From positions 1,302,001 through 1,366,000 of the forward strand of contig NZ_CP048711.1 of NCBI RefSeq assembly GCF_010669285.1: DNA of 64,000 nucleotides, written 5' to 3'. Below, piece after piece: positions 18,209-27,151 of this stretch (position 1 is its first letter; every line of letters begins with the position of its first letter). The stretch is from Kineobactrum salinum. GTDB lineage: Bacteria; Pseudomonadota; Gammaproteobacteria; Pseudomonadales; Halieaceae. The translations under genes and the position numbers were made by a program. The notes below the pieces were generated by a model. It saw only the letters and a list, made by a program, of their open reading frames with translations. It was not told where the DNA came from and searched no databases.

Positions 18209-19147
18209 ATGGCTTCCAGAATCTTCGACAAGCTTCCCGCTCCGATACGGCATTGGCTCGGCATCCTGGGTGCTGCGAGCCGGAACTGGCTGGCCAGTCA
18301 GGCCTTTATTTACGCGGCAGCGCTGGCGTTCTTCACCGTATTCTCAATTGCGCCGATCATGGTGGTGGTTGTCACCCTGGTTGGGCTGGTACTCGGCGAG
18401 AGTGCTGCCCAGGGTAGAATCTTCGAGCAGCTGGAGGGGACCCTCGGCCCGGAAGCGGCCGGTGTGGTGCAGACGGCGGTGATCAATTCCCAGATCGACC
18501 AGAGTGGCATCTGGCCGGCGCTGATCGGGATCTTCGCCACCGTAGTCGGCGCCACCACGGTCTTTGCCCAGATGCAGCAGTCCCTGAACCAGATCTGGGA
18601 CGTCGCGCCACGGCCCTCCAGGAGCAGTATGTGGGTCTTCCTCAAGGCCCGGGTGCTGTCGCTGACCATCATCCTGGCCATCGGCTTCGTGCTGTTGGTC
18701 TCGCTGCTGTTGTCCGTGGCCCTGCGTGGCGTCATGGCATACGCCGAGGGATGGCTGCCGGTTCCTGGCTGGGCGCTGGTGAGCTTGGAGCTGTCTCTGT
18801 CGCTGTTTGTGGTCACGCTTCTGTTCGCGGCGATGTTCAAGATCCTGCCCGATGTGGTGCTGTCCTGGCGCGACGTCCTGCTCGGCGCCTTCCTCACCGC
18901 AGTGCTGTTCACGGTGGGCCGCTCCCTGATCGCCATGTACCTGGCCAATACAGCGACCGCATCGGCCTACGGCGCCGCCGGCTCCCTGGCGCTGCTCCTG
19001 CTGTGGGTGAACTATTCCTCGCTGATCCTCCTGTTCGGGGCGGCGTTCACTCGTGCGCACCTCGAAGGCAGGGGTCTGCCCGTTCGACCCAAGAGCACCG
19101 CAGTGGTCGTGCATCGGGAATTGGTCGAGGAAGTGCAGCAGGGCTGA
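18209..19147 (+). CDS. YihY/BrkB-family inner-membrane protein
   Basis: Starting at ATG 18209 (MASRIF) gives 312 residues; earlier in-frame starts add a low-complexity leader unlike the family. Six hydrophobic spans are visible. The family core AAALAFFTVFSIAPIMVV lies near residue 37, and the late motif TATASAYGAAGSLALLLLWVNYSSLILLFGAAFT near 250 is typical of YihY proteins. These were once called ribonuclease BN. They are integral membrane proteins, some linked to virulence or serum resistance, without a settled activity. The gene is GC-rich and isolated, outside the catabolic block, and looks like part of the older chromosomal background. Confidence 0.88.
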   Translation: MASRIFDKLPAPIRHWLGILGAASRNWLASQAFIYAAALAFFTVFSIAPIMVVVVTLVGLVLGESAAQGRIFEQLEGTLGPEAAGVVQTAVINSQIDQSGIWPALIGIFATVVGATTVFAQMQQSLNQIWDVAPRPSRSSMWVFLKARVLSLTIILAIGFVLLVSLLLSVALRGVMAYAEGWLPVPGWALVSLELSLSLFVVTLLFAAMFKILPDVVLSWRDVLLGAFLTAVLFTVGRSLIAMYLANTATASAYGAAGSLALLLLWVNYSSLILLFGAAFTRAHLEGRGLPVRPKSTAVVVHRELVEEVQQG

Positions 19148-19309
19148 GCTTTCGGGTTGCGCCCGGGGTGGGATTCGGCACCAGCGCAACGATGCCCCCG
19201 GGAGCGGAACCGCCCGATGCTCTTCGTGGACATTGGCAGCAAACTAAAACAACACTGGAGTTCTAGAGGGAAAATCATAGCTCCGCAAAGAATTCCGAAG
19301 GATGGAATA

Positions 19310-19465
19310 TCAGAACTCGCCCCCCTGCTCCGGGACCAGTAGATTTGCCTCCCGGTACAAAAGCCAGCGACCGTCCCTCCTGGTAAGCACAGTGAGTGTA
19401 TTCCCCTTCCGCGCCATTTCAGGGGATCCCTCGATTAATGTCTCCTTTGCCACTAAACGCTGCGC
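19310..19465 (-). pseudogene. Remnant of a SnoaL/DUF4440-like protein C-terminus
   Basis: Between the yihY-like and yciI-like genes (445 bases without an intact gene) the minus strand encodes AQRLVAKETLIEGSPEM and then NTLTVLTRRDGRWLLYREAN before a TGA at 19312-19310. The pattern of a long strand, R-x-DGRW and a final strand is the usual end of SgcJ/DUF4440-type NTF2-fold proteins. A TGA at 19468-19466 cuts off everything upstream. I see no other gene in this gap. Confidence 0.4.
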
Positions 19466-19592
19466 TCAGGACGGCCTACTTTGGAGCGTCTTGTTAGCAG
19501 TGCTACGCGCACTCATGCTCAAACGGGTTCAGGGTTTCACCACTTGGTGCCGGGTATGGTTGCTTGAATGTAAACGCTGAATACGTTGGACC

Positions 19593-19934
19593 TCACGACT
19601 CCGGATCAAACCCGAATACTCGAAGCTCCTGATCACAGCGACACACTTTCGCGATGCGTGCGGCCCATTCGATGGCCTCCTTGTTTGAAGGAAGCTCAAG
19701 TACAGTGAATCCACCGTTGAGCGCAGGCGCCCACGGGTAGCCTCCCTCAGCCACTGAGCCATCGGCCGAAACCAGAAGGGGCGGTACTGCTTCATCAATA
19801 CCACCGCCGAAGACGTAGACGCCCGCATCCTTGGCCTCGCGTATCACGGCATGAGAGTCTCGACCCACCGCCTCCCACTCACTGTCGGGTACAGCCATTG
19901 CAGCGCTGGGGAATGAAATTAGATACTTTGCCAT
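19593..19934 (-). CDS. YciI-like (DGPF-domain) protein
   Basis: The 113-residue protein has the YciI/YCII ferredoxin-like fold: MAKYLISFPSAAM at the start, VFGGGIDEAVPPLLVSADG in the middle, and the typical GGFTVLELPSNKEAIEWAARIA (residues 73-94), ending ELRVFGF. Members are often encoded beside ECF sigma factors or VOC/PhnB-like proteins and most have no proven activity. Some are related to dehydrochlorinase-type isomerases. A VOC/PhnB-like gene lies 130 bases upstream on the same strand, a common pairing. It is short, complete and probably cytoplasmic. Confidence 0.8.
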   Translation of the reverse strand: MAKYLISFPSAAMAVPDSEWEAVGRDSHAVIREAKDAGVYVFGGGIDEAVPPLLVSADGSVAEGGYPWAPALNGGFTVLELPSNKEAIEWAARIAKVCRCDQELRVFGFDPES

Positions 19935-20064
19935 GATCGTCTTGCTCCAAGACTTCTGTGGTTAGTGATACAGGCCATGCCTAGCGCCCATGCACAGCGG
20001 CGAGCGTAGCGAGTCCGGCACCCGAAGGGCGCGAACTGCCACTGCTGGTGAGGTCATCCACATC

Positions 20065-20550
20065 TCAACCGCGAAACGCTGCCTCGATCGCAGCAATGTC
20101 GATTTTCCTCATCGTCATCATTGCCTCGAACGCGCGCTTGGCGGCTGCGCGGTCGGGACTGGTATTCGCTTTCGTCAGCGCGATCGGCGTAATCTGCCAG
20201 GAGATGCCCCACTTGTCCTTGCACCACCCGCACTGGCTCTCCTGACCGCCGTTGCCGACAATAGCATTCCAATAGCGATCAGTCTCATCCTGGTCTGCGG
20301 TCGCAATCTGAAACGAGAACGCTTCGCTATGCTTGAAGGCGGGTCCGCCGTTGAGTCCGAGGCACGGTACACCCAGTACGGTGAACTCGACCGTCAATAC
20401 GCTCCCTTCCTTCCCCGATGGATTATCCCCAGGTGCGCGGTGCACCGCGCCGACTGACGATTCGGGGAATGTCTTGGCATAAAATCGCGCGGCTTCCTCG
20501 GCGGCGTCATCGTACCAAAGGCAGATTGTGTTCTTTGCAATGCTCGTCAT
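20065..20550 (-). CDS. VOC-superfamily PhnB-like protein (3-demethylubiquinone methyltransferase-like fold)
   Basis: The 161-residue protein begins with NTICLWYDDAAEEAARFYAKTFPES, the standard opening of PhnB/glyoxalase-fold proteins annotated as 3-demethylubiquinone-9 3-methyltransferase-like. It continues with GSVLTVEFTVLGVPCLGLNGGP, ESQCGWCKDKWGISWQITP and a helical tail EAMMTMRKIDIAAIEAAF. Such proteins are small dimers of vicinal-oxygen-chelate modules, and their activity is generally untested. It is upstream of the YciI-like gene on the same strand and may be co-transcribed with it. Nothing links it to the catabolic blocks on either side. Confidence 0.85.
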   Translation of the reverse strand: MTSIAKNTICLWYDDAAEEAARFYAKTFPESSVGAVHRAPGDNPSGKEGSVLTVEFTVLGVPCLGLNGGPAFKHSEAFSFQIATADQDETDRYWNAIVGNGGQESQCGWCKDKWGISWQITPIALTKANTSPDRAAAKRAFEAMMTMRKIDIAAIEAAFRG

Positions 20551-20824
20551 GATCAGTTTTCCTGTCCGGGTCTATTGCCGTAACTGGCAATCCATAGTCG
20601 AACCGAATTGCCTGAATTCGACAACAGTCTGTTATTGAAGCCGCTACCAGCCAATTAGTGCGATGGCGTACAGACCAGCGTCCCGCATTTTTGCTTCCCT
20701 ATCGGCTCGGACCAATATCGAAACATACTTCAGGACAATGAGCCATTCCGCCTTTCCGGATAAATCTATTGGCAAATGGTTCAGATCGGGAATTTTGGCG
20801 ACGGGGATGAATCTGTTGGGACTG

Positions 20825-21838
20825 ATGAAATATTGCGCCGGTGTGACGTGGGTGGTGCTTGCCGCCAGCTTGGCGGCTGGTAATGCAGGCGCCCAAACCT
20901 GGGAGTTTACAAGTTGTTCCGCAACCGGCGCCGAGGGGCCGCTACAGACCGAGTGTGATACGGCGTACGCCGGCACTCTGCTGGAGGGCGAGGTGTCCGT
21001 CTCCGGTGGGATCCAAAGTTGGACGGTGCCTGCGAACGGAACCTATCGCATTACCGCAGTAGGTGCGCAGGGTACTTCAGGTGACGCCGGCTTTGTTGGC
21101 GGGTCGGGCGCCAGCCTGCAGGCTGACTTTTCCCTGGACACGGGTACCGTGCTGCAGGTGGCAGTAGGACAGGTGGGTCTGGAGAACGGCTGCAATGGTG
21201 GTGGCGGTGGTGGCAGCTTTGTGGTCGGCCCGACGGAAGAGCCCCTGTTGGTCGCTGGCGGTGGCGGTGGCACCCGCGCAGTCGTGGGCCAAAATGGCTG
21301 TGATGCCTCGCTAACCACCTTCGGCATCATTGGCTCGGGCGGTGACACTACCTCCGCCTGCACCGTCAAGAATGTTGACGAGGGCCTGGGTGGCACCGTG
21401 TCCGCCTCTAGCTGGGGCTCGGCTGGTGCGGGCTTCTTCGGCAATGGTGCCGTCGACGGATTTGCCACGGCTGCCCTGTCCTGGGCCAACGGTGTTCTTG
21501 GTGGCGGTGTTGGCGGCTCGGCCGAGGGTGGCTTTGGCGGTGGCGGCTCCGGCACTGGCAGTTGTGGCGGCGGTGGCGGCGGTGGCTACTCGGGTGGCGA
21601 CGGTGGCCGGGTAGCCGGTGGCGGCGGCAGCTTTGCCGCGGCGTCCGCCGAGAACCTGTTGACGGCACTTGCCGGCTCGGGCGTTGGCAGCGTGACGATT
21701 GAGGCCCTGGAGATCATACCGCCTGAGCCCGAGCCCTCTCCCCTCCCGGTGCCGGCAGTGCCGCTGTTCGGTATTGCCCTGCTGGCCGCCCTGATCTTGC
21801 TGGTTGGGTTAATGCGGCGCAGGCGCCTGCAGGCTTGA
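20825..21838 (+). CDS. Secreted glycine-rich protein with C-terminal sorting-type anchor
   Basis: The start chosen, ATG 20825, gives a clean signal peptide (WVVLAASLAAGNAGAQ); ATG 20807, 20738 or 20663 would extend the N-terminus. The mature part is a Gly-rich domain like those in ALK/LTK-type and bacterial surface proteins, with runs such as NGGGGGGSFVVG and FGGGGSGTGSCGGGGGGGYSGG. Several Cys residues may form disulfides. The C-terminus has a Pro-rich linker, then VPAVPLFGIALLAALILLVGLM and a final RRRRLQA. This tripartite motif, transmembrane helix and Arg cluster resemble IPTL/PEP-CTERM sorting signals. It is presumably an extracellular or surface matrix protein of unknown function. Confidence 0.72.
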   Translation: MKYCAGVTWVVLAASLAAGNAGAQTWEFTSCSATGAEGPLQTECDTAYAGTLLEGEVSVSGGIQSWTVPANGTYRITAVGAQGTSGDAGFVGGSGASLQADFSLDTGTVLQVAVGQVGLENGCNGGGGGGSFVVGPTEEPLLVAGGGGGTRAVVGQNGCDASLTTFGIIGSGGDTTSACTVKNVDEGLGGTVSASSWGSAGAGFFGNGAVDGFATAALSWANGVLGGGVGGSAEGGFGGGGSGTGSCGGGGGGGYSGGDGGRVAGGGGSFAAASAENLLTALAGSGVGSVTIEALEIIPPEPEPSPLPVPAVPLFGIALLAALILLVGLMRRRRLQA

Positions 21839-22110
21839 ACCCCTGGCAGTCTCTCCCCGGATCGGCGCTTCGTAGCTAACCAGCGCCAACTGATACTGGA
21901 ACAGAATCCTTGCAGCGCTTCATCAAACGCATTGCCGAGAAGACGGTTGAAGCCTGTTTTGACCCCGTTGAGGATGGAGGCCGCGGTGACGAGGAAGCCG
22001 CGGGGCCGCCTTGCTCTTGCCTGGCACCGTTTCAACCGTAGTAAAGTATGGCGAGTTCTTATGCGCCAATACTTAACCTTCACGATCATAATTACGTGAG
22101 GGGACGATCA

Positions 22111-22971
22111 ATGCTGAGCTGGCAGATTGGAGATGTGAAAGTAACGAGGCTTTTAGAACTGGAAAATGCTTCATTCGGTCCTGAAAGCGGCCTGCCGATG
22201 GCAACACCCAGTGCCGTAAAGGGAATTGAATGGCTGGCGCCTTACTTTATAGACACTGATGGCCAGCTATTAATGAGTTTCCATGGTTTCTTGCTTGAAA
22301 CCCCTGATTACAAAATCATCGTCGATACCTGCCTGGGGGCAGACAAAGAACGCGGAATTCCGCAGCTGGATCATCTTGACTCTCCCTATTTGTCCAGATT
22401 GACTGAAGCAGGGATGGATCGAACCTCCATCGACTACGTTATCTGTACACACCTTCACCTCGATCATGTCGGCTGGAATACCATGAAATCCGGGAACCAG
22501 TGGGTACCAACCTTCCCGAATGCCAGATATCTCATTGGTGCCCGGGAAATGCGACGCTGGGAAGAACAGGAGACTGACGAAATTCATCGACTGGTCTTCC
22601 TTGATTCCGTCAAGCCCGTCCTGGACGCTGGCCTTGTCGATACAGTAGACGATAATCATAAATTGTGTCCTGAGGTCTATTTCACTCCTACCCTTGGCCA
22701 TACTGAAGGTCATATCAGCGTGATGATTGAGTCCGGAGGTAAAAAAGCGATTATTACCGGAGATTTCGTTCATCACCCCTGTCAATTCGCACACCCGGAA
22801 TGGAGCCATGATTTTGATGATGACCCGGACCTGTCGACTCAAACCCGCCGGGAACAGTTTGCAAATATGGCTGACGAGAAAGTACTTGTGCTTGGGTCCC
22901 ATTTCCGGACGCCAACTTCCGGCCAGGTCTGCCGAGAGGGAATGGCCTTCAAGTTTGAAACTGATGAATGA
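22111..22971 (+). CDS. Metallo-beta-lactamase-fold hydrolase
   Basis: ATG 22111 is preceded by GAGGGGA at good spacing, giving 286 residues. The MBL metal motif is THLHLDHVGW near residue 113 (H-x-H-x-D-H), with further ligands in TLGHTEGH (His) and ITGDFVHHP (Asp) and a late SHF. An opening like LSWQIGDVKVTRLLELE is common in lactonase-type and quorum-quenching relatives, but many uncharacterised hydrolases share it. It likely binds two zinc or iron ions and hydrolyses an ester or lactone bond in the cytoplasm. It is a single gene at the edge between GC-rich background and the next receptor gene. Confidence 0.88.
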   Translation: MLSWQIGDVKVTRLLELENASFGPESGLPMATPSAVKGIEWLAPYFIDTDGQLLMSFHGFLLETPDYKIIVDTCLGADKERGIPQLDHLDSPYLSRLTEAGMDRTSIDYVICTHLHLDHVGWNTMKSGNQWVPTFPNARYLIGAREMRRWEEQETDEIHRLVFLDSVKPVLDAGLVDTVDDNHKLCPEVYFTPTLGHTEGHISVMIESGGKKAIITGDFVHHPCQFAHPEWSHDFDDDPDLSTQTRREQFANMADEKVLVLGSHFRTPTSGQVCREGMAFKFETDE

Positions 22972-22984
22972 GACGCCTGGTAAT

Positions 22985-23170
22985 CCAGGGTGCCTCCCAT
23001 CATCCGAGATGTTTTGTTGAACCAGGCACAGGAATCCTCCGGGGTAAACGCGAGCCGAAGCAATAGCGCCTCCTCTCCAAACCTCCCCATGAATTGCACG
23101 CCTATCGGGCATCCGCGGACAGGAAGTTCACTTCCTGCCCGACCGGAAAGAGGAAACCGGATTTTTATAA
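22985..23170 (-). pseudogene. C-terminal fragment of an amidase-signature enzyme
   Basis: Directly after the TonB receptor stop, the minus strand encodes PLSGRAGSELPVRGCPIGVQF, then MGRFGEEALLLRLA and EDSCAWFNKTSRM. This matches the closing part of amidase-signature hydrolases (pattern G-x-P-x-GVQ-x-x-G then a Leu-rich helix). The Ser-cis-Ser-Lys catalytic core is absent and no start codon is appropriate. It is a relic of a gene once encoded downstream of the receptor, probably an amide hydrolase of the same pathway. Confidence 0.55.
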
Positions 23171-23178
23171 TCAGGACC

Positions 23179-25572
23179 CTAGAAGCGGAAACTGACTGTC
23201 AAACCGTACGATACCGGTAATCCTGAATAGCGCACCAGTGTGTCCTGAGTTTTCAGCGCGTTAACCAGATAATACTCATTGGTGACGTTTTTACCCCAGA
23301 CCGAAGCCGTCCAGCGACCATCAAACGATTCCACGCCTGCACGCAAATCCAGAAGGGTGTGAGTTGGAATAATCAACAGCGGATCATTATAGGTGACGGT
23401 AGCGGCAGCTGATACATCTTCTGGCTTGTCAGGGTCCGCACTTTCAAGGCCGCCCTTGGTCCGGCTCTGAAAGGCTAGCGCCGCACCGACGAAGGCTTCC
23501 CAGTTGGCATTCAGGCTCCACCGGTATTCAGTATCGGCCGACAGCGTCCATTCCGGTGCGAACGGAAAGGATTCACCTGTCACCGGCACCGGCCCGTGTG
23601 TCCTCTGCGGAAAAGCCAGGTATGACGAGCCATCGGGGTTACTTCCAATTTTTGAGTTCGTATAGGACGCGTTCGCACTCAGGGCAAGCCCCTCTACCGG
23701 CTTCCAGCGCAGCTGGATCTCACTTCCCCAAATCCGAGACTCGGGAATATTCACAAGTTTTTCGAGCTGGCCGAAGAAGGTTTGGATGCGGCCCCTCAAT
23801 TGCTTGTCGGTGTAGTCATAGTAGAAAAATGCCCCGTTTAATTGCGCTCTGCGATTCGCGAAAGGCATCTTGAAACCAGTTTCGTATGCAAGAAGCTTTT
23901 CCTGCTTCGCGGGAGAAAGCTGTGTTGCCAACTGGGCGGAAACCGTCGGAAAACTTCCCGACTTGAAACCCTGGCTGATATTTGCATAGAACAGGGTGTC
24001 GTCTTCAAAAGGCTGCACATTAACACCGACTCGCCACGACACATTGTCTTCCGTCAACCTGTCGGGATAGCGCCCCGTCGTGAGGAACAGGCTGCCCGCC
24101 TCCGGATCATCCCGCAATGTAACGCAGTCTCCAACTGTCGCCGTCACTGGAACACCCAGGGCAAACTCCTGAATGGCCTGAAATATCGCCGCTAGATCAC
24201 CTGCGCCACTGTCAAGGGAACACGCATCGTAGATGTGCTTGGTATGTGTGTATCGAATTCCTGCGTTCAACGACCATATGTCATTGACGGCATACTCCAG
24301 ATTGGCGAAACCCGCCCAATTGGTGACGTCCGTGTTTGCATCATTTATCACACTTGCAAAGGAACCAAACGGCGTAACAGCACCTGTCGATTCCGCCAGC
24401 AAAATCAGCTGGTTATCATGGCCCTCGTCACTTTGATAATTGCCACCCACCAACCAGTTCAAGCGGTCATCCAACCATTGCCCTTCAAAGCGCAATTCCT
24501 GGGAAAAGGACTGGATTTCCCCGTTTGGAACGGTGTGTAAATTCACTGCCGGCGAACCATCACCATCAATCACCGCATATTGGTCATATTCCTGGTAGGC
24601 GCTGATGGAGGTCATTGTCACATGCGAGGACAGATCCCAATCCGCACGCAGGGAGACCTGGTAAAACTCATTGTCACGTTGAAACGCCTCATTCGCCGTC
24701 CAATCGGCAATCCTCGGTGAGAACGACGGCAGCACCTGCACGTCTGGTGGCACAGGCAGCGTTGCTACAACGGGAATAACTTCACGTAGTTGCGGCGCTT
24801 GCGTATCGGATCTGTCTACCCAGCCATTCAGGTTGAAGGATAAGCGCAAGGTGTCTGCAGGTTGAGCTTCGAAGATCAGGCGAGCGGTGGTGAAATCTTT
24901 CTCCCCCAGTCTATCCCCGGGGCGGGTCGCACTTTTTTGCCAGCCGTCACCCTGTGTCGTTTTTATCGCAAATCTCGCCTTGGCCCTGCTCCCAAGAGGC
25001 CCACTTGCAAAGGCCTCAGTTTCCCGCACATCAAAGCGTCCATAGTTGAAGGTGATTCCCGCACTAAAATCATCAGTCGGCTTGGCCGCGATATAGTTGA
25101 TCGCCCCGCCCGTCGAGTTTTGGCCAAACAGGGTCCCTTGCGGGCCCTTCAGCACTTCCAGGCGTTCCAGGTCGAAAATGGCCCCGCGCGTCATTGCGGG
25201 ATAAGGAAGAGGAACCTGATCAACATACACACTTACCGTCGGGGAGGCGGTTAGGCTCGAATCGTAGAAACCAACTCCCCGTAAAGTATACGTGGGAAAA
25301 TCAAACTGGGAGACGGTATACGTAAAGCCCGGGATGATACGGCTCAAGTCCTGTGGATCGGTAATTCTCTTGCCCGCCAAATCGTCACCGCTCAAGGTAT
25401 TTATCGACATGCCGACATCGTTGACACCTTGTTCCCGTTTTTGGGCCGTCACTATGATTTCATCCAGAACCTGGGCACGTGCAAAAACGCTCCCTGTTGC
25501 AGCCAGTACCCCTGTCAGAATGATACGGGCGGTCCACATGTTTGGTCCCTTGGTGATCGCGCAGTTGCTCAT
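23179..25572 (-). CDS. TonB-dependent receptor of the MalT-like regulator block
   Basis: ATG 25572 is preceded by GGGGGAG at proper spacing, so the protein is 797 residues. A signal region (ILTGVLAATGSVFARAQ) is followed by the TonB-box-like DEIIVTAQKREQ, the plug hallmark ERLEVLKGPQGTLFGQNSTGGAIN and a barrel with SQGFKSGSF, ending NVTNEYYLVNA and LTVSFRF, which has the expected terminal Phe. It is a large receptor for uptake of a nutrient compound, most likely the substrate of the adjacent operons. An AAAGTATAGA site 73 bases upstream matches the motif seen before the other operons of this block. An amidase remnant lies just downstream. Confidence 0.94.
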   Translation of the reverse strand: MSNCAITKGPNMWTARIILTGVLAATGSVFARAQVLDEIIVTAQKREQGVNDVGMSINTLSGDDLAGKRITDPQDLSRIIPGFTYTVSQFDFPTYTLRGVGFYDSSLTASPTVSVYVDQVPLPYPAMTRGAIFDLERLEVLKGPQGTLFGQNSTGGAINYIAAKPTDDFSAGITFNYGRFDVRETEAFASGPLGSRAKARFAIKTTQGDGWQKSATRPGDRLGEKDFTTARLIFEAQPADTLRLSFNLNGWVDRSDTQAPQLREVIPVVATLPVPPDVQVLPSFSPRIADWTANEAFQRDNEFYQVSLRADWDLSSHVTMTSISAYQEYDQYAVIDGDGSPAVNLHTVPNGEIQSFSQELRFEGQWLDDRLNWLVGGNYQSDEGHDNQLILLAESTGAVTPFGSFASVINDANTDVTNWAGFANLEYAVNDIWSLNAGIRYTHTKHIYDACSLDSGAGDLAAIFQAIQEFALGVPVTATVGDCVTLRDDPEAGSLFLTTGRYPDRLTEDNVSWRVGVNVQPFEDDTLFYANISQGFKSGSFPTVSAQLATQLSPAKQEKLLAYETGFKMPFANRRAQLNGAFFYYDYTDKQLRGRIQTFFGQLEKLVNIPESRIWGSEIQLRWKPVEGLALSANASYTNSKIGSNPDGSSYLAFPQRTHGPVPVTGESFPFAPEWTLSADTEYRWSLNANWEAFVGAALAFQSRTKGGLESADPDKPEDVSAAATVTYNDPLLIIPTHTLLDLRAGVESFDGRWTASVWGKNVTNEYYLVNALKTQDTLVRYSGLPVSYGLTVSFRF

Positions 25573-25641
25573 TTCTTGCTCCCCCAGATACATACGAGTT
25601 GTTCCATCAATAAGACCTTTTCGCGCCGATTATTGGACTAT

Positions 25642-25657
25642 TCGAAAGTATAGATCT
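25642..25657 (-). promoter_or_regulatory. Candidate MalT-like operator, copy F
   Basis: On the minus strand this reads close to TCTATACTTTCGA, matching the CCATACTTTT core of copies A, B, D and E. It lies about 70 bases upstream of the receptor start, at the same distance as most other copies. The second half-site is weak. Confidence 0.45.
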
Positions 25658-25797
25658 GGAAAAATGGCATGGTGTGCAGGTCGAGATCCCGGTACAGGTG
25701 GAACGCATGGAGAATTTGGCATCTTTTTGGGGAGATGGACAGGGTTACGTGTCTTCATACTGGCAAACGGGTGTCGGGATACTCAACACTGCCGTGC

Positions 25798-27081
25798 CTA
25801 TCCCGTAATACTGGCAAAGCGGTCGAAGTAATCCGGAAAGGTCTTGGAAGTGCAATCTGGATCGTTGATTGTGATCTCGGCATCCCCGAAGGCCGCCAGC
25901 GAGAAGCACATGGCCATCCGGTGATCATTGTAGGTATCGATAGTCGCCGGACGCAGCTTGGCCGGGGGCGTTATAGTGATGCAGTCTTCGCCTTCGTCGA
26001 CCTCGGCTCCCAGCTTGCGCAATTCCGTCGCCATGGCGCCAAGCCGGTCCGTTTCCTTCACTCTCCAGTTGTAGATATTGCGGATGCGGGTGGTTCCTTC
26101 CGCGAACAGGGCCGTGGTAGCGATGGTCATGGCCGCGTCCGGAATGTGATTCAGGTCGACATCGACGGCTTGCAATGCGCCCTGATTGCTTACTTCGACC
26201 CAATCCCTGCTCCAGGTCACCTTGGCGCCCATCATCTCCAGCACTTCGGCGAAGCGGGCATCCCCCTGCACTGAAGCCGTACCGGTGCCATGCACCCGCA
26301 CCGGTCCACCCCCGATGGCGCCAGCCGCCAGGAAATAGCTGGCACTGGAGGCATCCCCCTCCACTTGAATCTCACCCGGGCTGCGGTAGCGCAGCCCGCC
26401 CTTTATCTGGAACGATCGGGAATGTTCCCGGCTGACCTCGACACCGAACCGACGCATCACAGCCAGCGTGATTGCAACGTAAGGATTGGACACCAGCTCG
26501 CCCCTGACTTCTATCGAGAGATCCTCGTTCAGCAACGGAGCAATCATCAGCAGAGCGGTCAGAAACTGGCTGGAAGTACCGCCCTCAATGCCGATGGTGC
26601 CGCCCTTCAGGTTACCCGCCTGGATCCTCAGCGGCGGGAAGCCTTCATGATCGAGGTATTCCACCCGGGCGCCCAGGAGCTTCAGTGCATCAATCAAATC
26701 GCCGATGGGTCGTTCGGCCATACGCGGTTCACCGGTCATCTCGAAGATGCCATTGCCGACACAGAGTGCGGCAGTCAGAGGACGCATGACAGTGCCAGCG
26801 TTACCGAGAAAGAGGCTGACAGCCTGGCCGCGTGCCAACGGGCCGCCGCGACCGGTGACTTCACAACGGGTGCCCTCATCGCTCAGACGGCAGTCAACGC
26901 CCAGCGCCCTCAGCGCGTCCAGCATGTGACGAGTATCGTCGCTTACCAGCAGATTGGTGATAGTCGTAGTGCCTTCGGCCAATGCGCTCAAGAGCAGAAT
27001 GCGATTGGACAGGCTTTTGGAGCCAGGGATGCCAACATCACCCCGGGCCCGCTTCAGCAGTGGCAGTGTCAGGCTGTTCAT
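25798..27081 (-). CDS. aroA: 3-phosphoshikimate 1-carboxyvinyltransferase (EPSP synthase)
   Basis: The 427 residues match class I EPSP synthase, which joins shikimate-3-phosphate and PEP in the shikimate pathway. [18 protein letters not shown] (residues 20-37) holds the PEP/S3P-binding Lys. [11 protein letters not shown] near residue 90 keeps the Gly, Thr and Pro whose loss gives glyphosate tolerance, with only the following Ala replaced by Val. [13 protein letters not shown] near 165 binds S3P, and DYNDHRMAM-type and [10 protein letters not shown] motifs close the protein. It follows the EthD-ALDH pair by 70 bases on the same strand, apart from the usual aroA neighbours. It may be a second copy carried in a catabolic operon. 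Confidence 0.93.
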   Translation of the reverse strand: MNSLTLPLLKRARGDVGIPGSKSLSNRILLLSALAEGTTTITNLLVSDDTRHMLDALRALGVDCRLSDEGTRCEVTGRGGPLARGQAVSLFLGNAGTVMRPLTAALCVGNGIFEMTGEPRMAERPIGDLIDALKLLGARVEYLDHEGFPPLRIQAGNLKGGTIGIEGGTSSQFLTALLMIAPLLNEDLSIEVRGELVSNPYVAITLAVMRRFGVEVSREHSRSFQIKGGLRYRSPGEIQVEGDASSASYFLAAGAIGGGPVRVHGTGTASVQGDARFAEVLEMMGAKVTWSRDWVEVSNQGALQAVDVDLNHIPDAAMTIATTALFAEGTTRIRNIYNWRVKETDRLGAMATELRKLGAEVDEGEDCITITPPAKLRPATIDTYNDHRMAMCFSLAAFGDAEITINDPDCTSKTFPDYFDRFASITG

Positions 27082-27151
27082 AGTGGTCCGTAATTTGAGT
27101 GGAGGCTTCCCGACAAGAAACCTGTCTGCAAGCAGGGTGGGGTATATTTTT

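Noticed and set aside
18310-19189. Long antisense frames over the yihY-like gene
   Set aside because: The sense gene has six membrane spans and family motifs; the antisense products are low-complexity.
21900-22050. Minus-strand peptide with a GFNRLLGNAFDEALQGF segment that looked like a transposase piece
   Set aside because: The match is too short and lacks a DDE or HTH motif; there are no inverted repeats around it.
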